This document shows, piece after piece, positions 44,883-54,651 of a stretch of 64,000 nucleotides of DNA. Position numbers and translations under genes: made by a program. This DNA is from Cladorrhinum sp. PSN259 (lineage: Eukaryota; Ascomycota; Sordariomycetes; Sordariales; Podosporaceae). Location of the stretch: positions 248,001 through 312,000 of the forward strand of contig MU867097.1 in NCBI GenBank assembly GCA_033725935.1. The letters run 5' to 3'. The first letter of the stretch is position 1. Every line of letters begins with the position of its first letter. The notes under the pieces were generated by a model. That model had not been told where the DNA came from, ran no database searches, and worked only from the letters and a program-made list of their open reading frames with translations.

Positions 44883-45782
44883 GCAATCCTGATCCTCATC
44901 CCCCAATTTGGAGAGACAGCTACTTACGAGATAGGGCCTTGAATATACGTAATATCAGATGTTGAGCTGAGCCCCACCAAATTATAACCTGGTACACGGT
45001 GGACAAAAAGACCGGTACTGCAAAACTGAGGTCCAACTTAGCACCGCCTCTTCTTCTTAATCCGTATGCTGGGCTTGCCCTTAACCCCTGATTTCTAATA
45101 AAAAGCTGAATTGGTGGTACTTTGGTTGGTGTTGTGGTGCTCTCGTCGCTTAATAAACCACCTTTGCAGTGCCATTTCTTTTGTCCACGAAGTGTGCTTC
45201 CGGTAGGTGCCTGGACGATAATGCAAAGGTGGGCCAGAGATATTTGTACTTTATAACTGACTAACTCAATGAGGATATGATTGCACCGGATCAGTGAAGT
45301 ATTAGTATTAGTATATTCAGAGGAGGAGGGAAAAAAAGGGGGAGGTAAAGTTATAAGCTTAGTTGTAATTTATGTCCGAGTATATAGCGGTATATATTTT
45401 GGCAAACTTGTTGTTCGTAGGCGATTAAAATGTAAGTAAGTGATGATAGGGGGGTCGTATGTAATTATAGCAAGGTGTGTAATTTACATGCCAATTGTGA
45501 ATGTGTTTGCGAAGTAGAGTACAGTAGTTCTCTCATCAAAAAAACTGTTGATCAATGTGCAAACTGTTTGTCCGGCTTTTTATCTTGTCCACCGCCCCGG
45601 GTTCCATGTCTTTCCCGATTAGTGCAGGTTTGGCGGCATTGATTGATATGTAGGTGGCGGGCATTTTGCTTTGCATTGCATCGGCTTAAGCTTTTTTGAT
45701 TCCATTCTCTTGGCTTCGGCTTTGACCTACCTTCTTCTCTTTCAAACTCATCTCAATTTCTTTTAAAAAGTGAACATAAAAA
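44883..45782. other. Intergenic region containing a degenerate inverted-repeat element
   Basis: 900 bp between two plus-strand genes. It contains the imperfect inverted repeat at 44999-45188 (listed separately) and a direct/inverted copy of TGCAAAGGTGG at 45222-45232. No coding sequence. The right half is probably the promoter of the second Zn2Cys6 gene. Confidence 0.55.
44999..45188. mobile_element. Candidate degenerate MITE / DNA-transposon remnant
   Basis: The 26 bases at 44999-45024 and the reverse complement of 45163-45188 agree at 21 of 26 positions. Both begin GTGGACAAAA and end ACTGCAAA. The enclosed 138 bp has no ORF. GTGGACAAAAG-type termini are common in Tc1/mariner/pogo-like elements, so a short non-autonomous element is plausible. 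No clean TA duplication flanks it now, so it is old or not a transposon. Confidence 0.45.
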
Positions 45783-48333
45783 ATGGAGGAAAGAAGAATC
45801 TCAAGAGCCCGCGTGGCAAACGCCTGTGATACCTGCAAGCAGCGCAGGGTAAAATGCAGCGGGAGGGCTCCGTGCGGGTACTGTGTGCGCAGACGGGAGC
45901 CCGAGAGTTGTAGGTTCACGGAGGGCAGGAGGAGACGGCCTGCGACGGCGGCGAGCTCTTCGCCGTCTGCGCGGAGCGTTTCGGTGGTGTCTGGTTCTGC
46001 GCCGCCGCACTTGCCGGCGCCGTCGTTACAGCTGCAGCGGCAGCAGTCGTCCTCGGGAAGCCCGGTTATACAGGTTCGGGGTAGTGGCTCCGCTTCCGCA
46101 CCACCACTACCACCACCAGCGGCTGCACCAATACCGCCGATATCTCATGCGCATTCACATTCACATTCTCAATCGCCTCATTTACGCTCTCACACCAACT
46201 CACCTCATTTACATTCTCACGCCGACCACGGTTCCAACATCACTCTCCCGAGCACAATCCCGCCCGCCACAAGTACTACCATCCCAGCCACACAGCAAGC
46301 ACAACAACAACCTGTGTCAAGTCCCATCGCAAACTTTGAAGAACACGAACACGATGAGACTGAAGTACCCCGTGAAGCGAGACTGCTTTGCGATGCTCAA
46401 GGGAAATTGATCTTTATCGGGGACTGTGCTCCCCTGTCATTTTTTCAGACCGTCAGGCGGTTAGTGAGCAGCAGGGTTGACGCGGGTGCTTTCCTGCCTG
46501 AGAGTGGGGGGTATTCAGCGCTGGAGAATAATACTTCCTTTTCTCGTACTACCGGGGGTGGCGCCGTCAACTTTGGAGGAGGAGAGGGAGGAGGTGGAGG
46601 AGGTGGTGGTGGAAACAAGAAAAGGCCGGTTGTGGAAAGGGGGAGAGATGGAGTAAAAAGGATCGCGAAGGGGTATTTAGAGGCGACAGCGGGGGTGGTG
46701 GACTTGTTTGGTGATGATGACAGCCTAGTAAAAGAGGTGGAAGCGTGGGTCATTGGTTTGGAAGAAGCAGGGCAGCAGCAGCAGCAGCAGCAGCAGCAAG
46801 TCGGAGTGGGAGGAGCGGGAGAGGACGTGGTATACTATTTGGTGTTGGCGATCGGCTGTCAGAATCTCGAAAACGGAGAAGAAGAGGGCGGTCAAAAAGG
46901 GCAGGAGTACTTTGACTATGCGCGCGACATGGCATTCTCAAGTCTCAACAACGGAATGGGCGACCTAGGCGTGGCGAGCGTCCAGGCGTTCATACTCATC
47001 ACTTTGTACTCCCTAGCTGCATGCCAAATCAACGCCGCTTTCCTCTTCTTCGGCATAGCAGCGAGAGCCGCTTACTCTATCGGCATCCACAGAACGGCAG
47101 TAAACGCAAGATTCGGGGAGGAGGTTGGACCAAGAAGAGATAAATTGTGGAAGAGCCTGAGGGTGGTGGATTTGTACCTTTCTACGAGCATGGGAAGACC
47201 TCCGGCTACTAGTGATGTGGACTGTACAGTGCCCTACAGAGGTGGAGAGGGGAATTTGTTGAATGCGAGTGTTCAAATTTTCTTGGTTATTGAGAGTATC
47301 GTTGGGGAGGTTTACAGTCGACGAAAAATCAGTCCGAGGTTGACGGAGGGAATTAGCAGGGAGTTGAGGGATTGGAGTGGAAAGTGGTTGAAGAGGTTAA
47401 TGGATTTTGTCGAGTCTGGAGATAAAAGAGGTGGGGAGGCCAATGGGGCTTGTCAGGTTTTGGCGAGTTACTATTACGCTGTTGTGCTTGTTTCAAGACC
47501 GTTTTTGATGGTAGAACTGCACAGGAGGTTGTCTGATGGGTATACGGGCAATGGTGGGGAAGGGAGCGGAAAGAGTAAATTGGCGGATGCGTGTATTGAT
47601 GCGGCGATCTTGATGGTTGAGCCGGTGAAGAGTTTAATTGAGAGGGGGTTTATGACGAGACGGGCGCCTATGGTTGTGTAAGTGCACCTCTTTTGCCCTT
47701 GTGTTGTTCTGGCCCGCTGACAGGCTTTTAAGGTCATGGTTATTCGCTGCATCCCTTGTCCTAGGAGTTGGACTTTTAGGAGGATTCGGACACATCATCG
47801 AGAAGCACTGTCGAGCATCAATAGCTTGCCTGGAATACTTTGCTCAAGCGGACGCTCACGCAGTTCAGTACTCGCTAATCGCAAAGTCTCTTCTAGCTAC
47901 GGCATTGGAATACCTAGAAAAGAGGGAGATGCAAGAAAGACTACGAAGGACTGAAAGCTCGTCAAGGATATTTGGGTTAATGCCTAGGATATCATCAAGT
48001 GTCACCGGCAATGTTGAACGACGACCAGCAGAGGCCGACGACGCAGCCAAAGGAGTTAATACTAGTGACAACACCCAGTTACCTCAAAGCGAAGGTCCAA
48101 CGCCAGGGTTCCCAGGATTTGACTTTGAGTCGGCCTTCCTAGGCTTGACAGGAGGAGATCCGGCCTTTTCTAGTAGGGGAACACCAGGAGGAGATTTCTC
48201 AATGATGATGGGTGGCGGGGGGTTTTCGTTTGGTGTCGGTGGTGAGGCTGCTGATGAGAATACATTTGGGGCGCTGAATTTGTTTCCTTTGCTTGAAGGG
48301 GATGGGCATATTGATTTGGCGAATTATTTCTGA
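45783..48333 (+). CDS. Zn2Cys6 fungal transcription factor with fungal_trans-type domain
   Basis: Two exons, 45783-47677 and 47733-48333, 831 aa; the 55-nt intron joins APMVV to SWLFAASLVLG. The zinc cluster at residues 15-43 reads ACDTCKQRRVKC then CGYCVRRREPESC, with basic residues on both sides. Next come low-complexity regions: Ala/Pro/Ser-rich, a His/Ser stretch (HAHSHSHSQSPH), a Gly run and eight or more Gln encoded by CAG repeats near 46775. The middle-homology domain is clear: ASVQAFILITLYSLAACQIN, AARAAYSIGIHRTAVNARFG and SLRVVDLYLSTSMGRPPATS. The tail is Gly/Met-rich and ends GDGHIDLANYF, possibly an activation region. Targets cannot be inferred; neighbours are not a pathway cluster. 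Confidence 0.9.
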
Positions 48334-49453
48334 CCAACAGACATGGATAACTCCGTGTCACGTTCTTGTGGGCTTGGATGGTTCCGGCAAGAAAATAATC
48401 ACGGAAGCGAACCGGCCTCCCCCGCATTTTCCAAGATTTTGTGCTGTCACAACTTGTCAGAGACAGATGATCGGTTGTAATTCTGCCGGCAGAAATTTTG
48501 TGATCACAGGCGGGTGCGACTCCGCGGCTGATATGTATGCTAGCCAAGCAATTGGCGAACCTTGTTGCATCAAAAAAGGGGTCTCATCAAGTGGACGAGT
48601 TTACACAGACGTCATTTTGTCCGTGGCGACAGCCGAGTTTGAAACAGAATTTGGTCTTATGAAACGCCATTATTGATGGTTAAGAGGCTCAAATAAACCC
48701 CCCATCCCCCATGTATGCTGCCGATTCATAATGGGATATTGATATGAAGGAAGCCAGCCGACCTTGGTTGGGAGCGGCTCAAAAGAGCCATATTAAACCA
48801 AGGCTTGGGGGACCTTGGCGATCATCTGAAGGCCTGTAAATGGTCCCAGAGGGACGGCACAGGGGAAGTCGCATAGGACGATCTACTGGGATGATCTTCG
48901 CAGCGGTTTGGACTTTTATGTTATGTGTCTGGGGGCGGGCCGGCACTGATTAAGTCGGGTAATTCCTTTCCATTCGAACGTTGTTTCCGCATCAATTGAG
49001 TCTTTGGAAGAGGGAAATGAGTGTTCAGCTCTTAGTGTCGCAGACACCATGTCAGCATCTCTCAGTACATGCTTTTATCTGAGAGATGTTTCTCAGAATA
49101 AAAAGCTACGAAGGCCTCGGAGATAGCTGGTCCCACGGCAATGGGTATGATCCGAGGTCTTGTCTACATCCAGAAGTTTTAATGGCTGCAAAAGCGGCAG
49201 CCCTTATTGGGAATCACTGACGGAAGGGAGCCTGCATGAAAGGGATCACCAGTACCTGGTCTTGGTGCGCTCTCCCGTTCCTTGTTTGCTGTTTATCCGT
49301 ATAGAAGGATCTTCTCGGCGCACATTATCCATATCTACATGCGCCTTATTATCGTCCTACTTGAACAAAAAGACTGCTCTATCCTATTTTGTATTTACTT
49401 TTCTCGTCAACCTCAAGAAACATCTGAGAAAACAATTTCGACATGCCGCCATA
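48334..49453. other. Intergenic region upstream of GT31 gene
   Basis: About 1.1 kb, no supported gene. It contains a strong symmetric hairpin (48762-48803, listed separately). The reading frame of the GT31 gene happens to stay open back to 49160, but no signal suggests coding there. Confidence 0.5.
48762..48803. repeat. Symmetric nested hairpin
   Basis: Outer arms CCTTGGTT and AACCAAGG pair perfectly over 8 bp. Inside, after a 6+6-nt internal loop, GGCTC-AAAA-GAGCC forms a 5-bp stem with a tetraloop. It lies between two plus-strand genes. It could be an RNA structure, a cruciform or chance. Confidence 0.6.
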
Positions 49454-51265
49454 ATGTTCACCCGCCGGAGGACCCTTCCCAAGGGCACTCTGGTTCTGAC
49501 TCTCCTCGCCCTCACCATCTTCTTACTTGGCATATCCAAACTCAAGAACGCCAACACCAATACAAAAATCCACGACTGGCTCCCCTTCCACCAAGACGAT
49601 ACAGACTCTAAACCAGCCTCAAATATCAAATGCAAAGACCAATCGCTCGAGTTCCTACGAACTCTCGAACCATCCCTATACCTAACAGACACATTCACCT
49701 TTTCCCGAAAATGCATAAAACCAATTTATACACCCGATCTCCCCCGGGAAAGCATAACAAACATTTCCTCCTCATTCTTCAGCTCTCGAAATCCACAACC
49801 TGAAGTATCCTTCTCAACATGTTCTTCTTCCACACGCTTACCCCCTTGCGATGTCCTGGCACTGCCAGTTCCGGAACCATATCCGACTGAACACAACAAA
49901 TACGAGCACCTGCTCTTTGGCGTCGCGTCGACCTACGAACGCATCCAATCGTCCCTGCCGGCTTTTAAACACTGGCTCGCTGGAACCTCGGCCCGTCTCG
50001 TCATCGTGATATCGGACGCTTCGCGACTCCCCCCCAAGTTTACCTTGGCTGATCTTGAAGTGCAGTACCGCCGGGCCGGGATACTAGCTACTGTGATACC
50101 GCCCAGGATTAAGACGGCGTTACCGAGGAAGGGAGGAGAAAAACAGAGGAGGAAAGCGGATAACAAAGATAGGATGATGCCGGTTGAGGAGCTTCATTTC
50201 CTTTTGGTGCAGGATTTGGTGGAACGGGCTGACGACGAGGAGGGAGGGAAGAAGAAGACAAAGTGGCTGGGTATAGTTGACGATGACACTTTTTTTCCTT
50301 CCTTGTATAAACTTGACGAGGCGCTTCGGCGGTATGATTACAGGGAGAAGGTTTGGTTGGGGGCTTTGGCTGATGATTGGTATGTTTTTTTTTCCCCCAT
50401 TTCTTTCGTAGTAATTACCCCTTTTTCATATCTCTTACCTATACAACTCTCATTCACCACAGCTATTTCTTTTGTGCCCTTCATAAGATGGAATAATTTT
50501 ACTGACAATAAAGAAAAAAGGTACTCCCTAACCCTCTTCGGCCACCAAGCATTCGGCGGCGCCGGAATCTTCCTCTCCCTGCCCCTGGCCTCTGCCCTCT
50601 ACCCGCACTTGCACTCCTGCATCTTCAACTCGCGCTCAAAAACGGGTGACTCGCTGCTGAGGGACTGCATCGCCGCCCACACCTCAACGACGCTCACGAT
50701 CCTGCCGGGGCTGAACCAGCACGATTTGCGATCCGACGCCTCGGGGTTTTTCGAGTCGAACCCTTCCCCGCTGCTGAGCATCCACCACTGGAAGTCGTGG
50801 TACAAAGCCCCCGTCGTTTCTATTTCTCAAGTAACAAAGGTATGCGGTGACTGTCTTTTGAGGAGGTATTTATTCCAAGATGACGACGTCGTCTGGGTAA
50901 ACGGCTATTCGGTCAACAAGTACAAAAAGGGCGTATTGCAGGGCTTGGACATGGAAAAAGTAGAAGGCACATGGGAGGGGGCATTCTCTGACGCATTATC
51001 ATCATTAGAACAAGAAGAAGAAGAAGGGAACAAAAAAGGGGTAGGAGGAGGAGGAGGAGGCGGGTTCGAGTTTGCTTATGGGGGGTTGAGAGCCAAGTTG
51101 GGCGAAAAAGAACGGAGGAGGTGGAAGATTGTCGATGCCAGGTTCGTTGATGACCCAGATAGTGGAAAAAGACTACTGAGGCAGGTATATGTGTGGTACG
51201 ACAGCGAGAGGGGGGACGGAGAGAAGGGAAAGGATAGGGTCGTTGAGGTTATTTGGGAGGTTTGA
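49454..51265 (+). CDS. GT31 / Fringe-like glycosyltransferase (type II membrane protein)
   Basis: Golgi-type glycosyltransferase of family 31; sugar donor and acceptor unknown. Two exons, 49454-50379 and 50521-51265, 556 aa. Start chosen at ATG 49454 because it gives a classical type II anchor: MFTRRRTLPK, then a hydrophobic segment at about 11-27. Catalytic DXD-type motif WLGIVDDDTFF has Asp276-278; LGALADDW and YSLTLFGHQAFGGAGIFLSL follow, as in Fringe-like enzymes, then LHSCIFNSRSKTGDSLLRDC, HDLRSD and LLSIHHWKSW. The 141-nt intron (GTATGT, ACTGAC, AAG) is a multiple of three and has no stop, so an unspliced form would keep frame but add 47 hydrophobic residues. The tail has an acidic and a Gly run. 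Confidence 0.88.
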   Translation: MFTRRRTLPKGTLVLTLLALTIFLLGISKLKNANTNTKIHDWLPFHQDDTDSKPASNIKCKDQSLEFLRTLEPSLYLTDTFTFSRKCIKPIYTPDLPRESITNISSSFFSSRNPQPEVSFSTCSSSTRLPPCDVLALPVPEPYPTEHNKYEHLLFGVASTYERIQSSLPAFKHWLAGTSARLVIVISDASRLPPKFTLADLEVQYRRAGILATVIPPRIKTALPRKGGEKQRRKADNKDRMMPVEELHFLLVQDLVERADDEEGGKKKTKWLGIVDDDTFFPSLYKLDEALRRYDYREKVWLGALADDWYVFFSPISFVVITPFSYLLPIQLSFTTAISFVPFIRWNNFTDNKEKRYSLTLFGHQAFGGAGIFLSLPLASALYPHLHSCIFNSRSKTGDSLLRDCIAAHTSTTLTILPGLNQHDLRSDASGFFESNPSPLLSIHHWKSWYKAPVVSISQVTKVCGDCLLRRYLFQDDDVVWVNGYSVNKYKKGVLQGLDMEKVEGTWEGAFSDALSSLEQEEEEGNKKGVGGGGGGGFEFAYGGLRAKLGEKERRRWKIVDARFVDDPDSGKRLLRQVYVWYDSERGDGEKGKDRVVEVIWEV

Positions 51266-52114
51266 AAAAAAAAAAAGCAAAAAACGCCCTTCATTGGGAT
51301 TTTAGAAATCTACAGTAAATTTCCCAATAATGTGTCTTATCCAGGCAAAGCGGCCCAAAAGAAACATATCATAATTACTTACTTTTGTTCAACAGCGTCA
51401 CCACCACCATGCCCCAACTTATAATATCCAATTCTCCCCAGTTTATACCGTAAATGGGAAGGAAAAGGGGTAGGTAGAAAATCAAATATAGGCACAACAG
51501 ACCTATGTACTCTACTCCTATTTCATGTCTTCTCTGTTAAACCTGTTAAAACTCTTTTTTATGCCTGCCATACCTAGTACTACTACTACTGCTATTCTTT
51601 TATACTAGCTCTATTTCTTTCCAGGCTTCCGGTTATGCCCGATAACGCTATACCTTAAACCAGAATTTCTTTCCAGGCCTCTTCTACACCTTTTTGCCTC
51701 CCCGCTCCATCTACTTAATTCTTACGCCTGCCTCACTCTTGTTGTGGCATTGTTTGCCTTCCTTTTACGCTTGCTGCATGGATACGCCGACTGCGTTCCA
51801 GATTTGAAAATGTCAAGGACCAAATGATATCAGGATGGGACATGCCAGGCCCCGACAACATTCCAATCAAGATCCGACATATTTACGAGCCGTAAAGCTT
51901 GTTCTATCCAGACAGTGACATTGCAGCCAGAATAATAAAACCGTGCCTGCAATTCATTTAGAGGGATGGGAAAGCTCTGTTGTTGGTCATAAACTTTTGG
52001 ACATGTCCTCCCAGTGGTTTTTTATATTTGGGCCGTCTTTCTAAGTGTAAATAATTATACAGTCCAAGCAAATCATTTTTAACACCAACTTTTCAATTAG
52101 CTAGCGACCATTTT
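51266..52114. other. Convergent intergenic region
   Basis: 3' UTRs of the GT31 gene and CCT2. AT-rich with a short TAC repeat near 51580. No gene seen. Confidence 0.55.
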
Positions 52115-53944
52115 TTAGTGTCTCTCACGCCTCCTGGGGGCAGCTCTTATTATGTCATCGACACGGAGTAGGAGCTGTGACAATGAGATTAATATTAGTA
52201 TAACCACGCTAACGGAAAAAGGGGCAGCCCCGAAAACTCAGGGGTAAATAAACTCACCTCAGCAGCCTCACTAGCCGAAGAAACAACAGCCTTCTTTAGC
52301 TTATAACTCTCAATAACTCCCATCTCACGCATATCCGCAATACCACCACCAGGGGTCATCAAATCAAGACCATAGGTGGTCATGCCATCATAGATGGCCT
52401 TGCGAAGACGAGCGACCAACTCGCCAGAATCAAGACCAGCGTTGTCTGCAAGAATGGTAGGAAGCTGTCTAAGAGCAATGGCGAAGGAAGCAACGGCAGT
52501 TTGCCTCTTGCCCTCAACGCGGGTAGCAGCACCCTCAACAGCCTTGGCCATGACCATTTCGGCGCAGCCACCACCAAGAGTGGTACGGGGCTCCTTGACG
52601 GTCTGAGACAAAACGGCCAGAGCATCGTGCAAACTGCGCTCGGCCTCGTCAAGAAGCTGGTTCGTCGCGCCACGAAGCACAATAGTGCATGCCTGTCCGG
52701 CCGCCACACCAGAGAATCTGATCAAAGTGTCCTCACCAATGAGGACCTCCTCGATAACGTCGCACTGTCCGAGCTTAACTTGATCGGGGTGGTCGAAAGT
52801 CGAGGTGATCTCACCACCAGTGACAAGAGCTAGCCGCTCAATACCATCGAAATCGGCGTGCTCGATAGACATGATACCGGCATCGGTAAACAGCTGCTCG
52901 GGCCAGTTGTAGATGAGCTGACGGTTGATGAAGCAGTTGATGCCGTGCGCCTTGATCTTCTCAACCTTGGCCTTCATCTTGTCCTTCTCGGCCTTCTCAA
53001 GCTCGGCCAACTTGGCGGTGGAGCTGACCTTGAGGCGCGCACCGAAAATCTTGACCTTATCCGTGTCCATAGAAGTGTTGGCAACGAGGATCTTGGCCTT
53101 CTCGAGACGCTTGGGCTGGTTGACACCAATCTTCTTGTCCAAAATGAAACCCTCATCAAGGTATGACTCGCTGAGTTTGCCGCCGGCCTTCTTGATGATC
53201 TGAATATGGGAGAGATCGGTGGTGCCCCCCAACCGGAGGATAGCATCAACTGCCAGAGTAGCGAAGTGATCCCTGTCCTGGGCAAGAATCTTGGAGCTGA
53301 GGGTGGTACGGGCAATGGCGAGGAGATCCTGTCTGAAAGCATCGGGGTTCTTGCTGTGGTCGACGGCGGAAGCCTCGAGGGCCTTGAGGGCGGCTTGGCT
53401 GGCTATCCGGTAGCCTTCGATGATGGTCTGGGGGTGGATCTTCTTGTCGACGAGCTTCTCGGCCTCACGAAGGAGCTCTGCGGCGAGCACGGTAACTGAT
53501 GTGGTTCCATCACCGACCTCATCATCCTGGACCTTGGAAATGTTTACGAGAACCTTTGCCGCTGCGTTATCGAGTGCAATGGACTTGAGAATGGTAGCAC
53601 CGTCGTTTGTGACCATGATCTCGGCTGTCGACCTGCCAACCCGTAGTTTGTTAGTTACGGCGAACCGATGCGACGGCGACGACGAGAGGTCGAGGTAAGT
53701 GTTGAAAGAACATACGCAGACTGGAGGATCTTGTCCATGCCCTTGGGGCCGAGTGTGCTCTTGACCAGATCGCCAACGGCAATGGCGCCGACGAAGGCGC
53801 TGAGACGGGCATTCTCTCCCTTCTCCTCAGTCGTTCCCTCCTCGAAGATCTGCGTGGGGCTAAACGAAGACTGTCGGTGACATGCATGGGTTAGCAAGTC
53901 ATGTATAAGAAATAACAGTAGGAAATAGATGCAGCACTCACCAT
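52115..53944 (-). CDS. CCT2: Chaperonin TRiC/CCT subunit beta
   Basis: ATP-dependent subunit of the cytosolic TRiC/CCT folding ring (actin, tubulin and other clients). Four coding exons (minus): 53944-53942, 53870-53716, 53632-52258 and 52174-52115; 530 aa, matching the family length. Exon 1 contributes only the ATG, followed directly by GTGAGT. Splicing then gives M-SSFSPTQIFEEGTTEEKG. Group II chaperonin motifs: LVKSTLGPKGMDKILQSAST, VTNDGATILKSIALDNAAAK, QDDEVGDGTTSVTVLAAELL, GVAAGQACTIVLRGA, LGGGCAEMVMAKAVE and YGLDLMTPGG. The last exon supplies LLLRVDDIIRAAPRRRERH, the conserved C-terminal end; without it the ORF would run into intron and end wrongly at 52195. It shares a divergent promoter with eIF3b. 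Confidence 0.97.
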
Positions 53945-54651
53945 GGTAGTAGAATGAACCGGGTATCTGGATTAACAAACAGGAGGTGGGTGGTTCTATG
54001 GGGTTCGTGATGGAAAGAATCGGTCGGGTAGGGAGGTGGACAATATCAATCCAGGTCGTGGATAAGGAGGGGCAAGCTATGGGCCGCTGGGCCACCAGGC
54101 ACCGCTGAATCTGCAGCAACAACGGTGAAAGCTGCCTGGGCAACTTTTTGATTTTCTGCCAGGAGCTACCCCTCACCGCCTTCCAACAGCCGGATGCCAG
54201 CTGCAATTCGCTGCGACCACTTGCCCCGAGCATCTCCGATTAGCAACAATTGAGTTTTGACTTTCTAACAATTACAACCGCAATTCCCAGAGTAACTCAC
54301 ACAAAGGAAACACGGTATTTCATTTCAACTGTCCTACCTGCAGCGCTCAACACCTTGATTCAAACCCATCAAAAAGAGGGTTTCGGTCCTAGACTGTCAA
54401 GATATTAGACTGCTTCAAGTCTACCGCCAAATAAACTGTCTCACTAAAATAACAGTGCACAGTGGGGCAACTTTTCGACTCCCCCAAAAATCGATTCTGA
54501 GCAAAAACCCCACCACGGCCTGCGCAGCGCACAAAATCTCATTTAGTTCGACGACGAAGTAGACGACCCCCAAGTCCCACGGTAGCGCAACCATACCACC
54601 CCCGGACACGCACGATTTCCCCAGCGAGTTCCAGATTACATATTGCCCAGC
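53945..54651. promoter_or_regulatory. Bidirectional promoter region CCT2 / eIF3b
   Basis: 707 bp between divergent start codons of two highly expressed housekeeping genes; it holds both promoters and leaders. No TATA box is obvious and no gene is seen. Shared control of folding and translation capacity is plausible. Confidence 0.55.

Noticed and set aside
49160..49453. N-terminal extension of the GT31 protein
   Set aside because: The frame is open but adds sequence ahead of a good type II membrane anchor; no conserved content.
52195..52257. CCT2 C terminus as read through by the long ORF (ending PLFPLAWLY)
   Set aside because: It is intron sequence; the exon at 52174-52115 supplies the conserved LLLRVDDIIRAAP ending.
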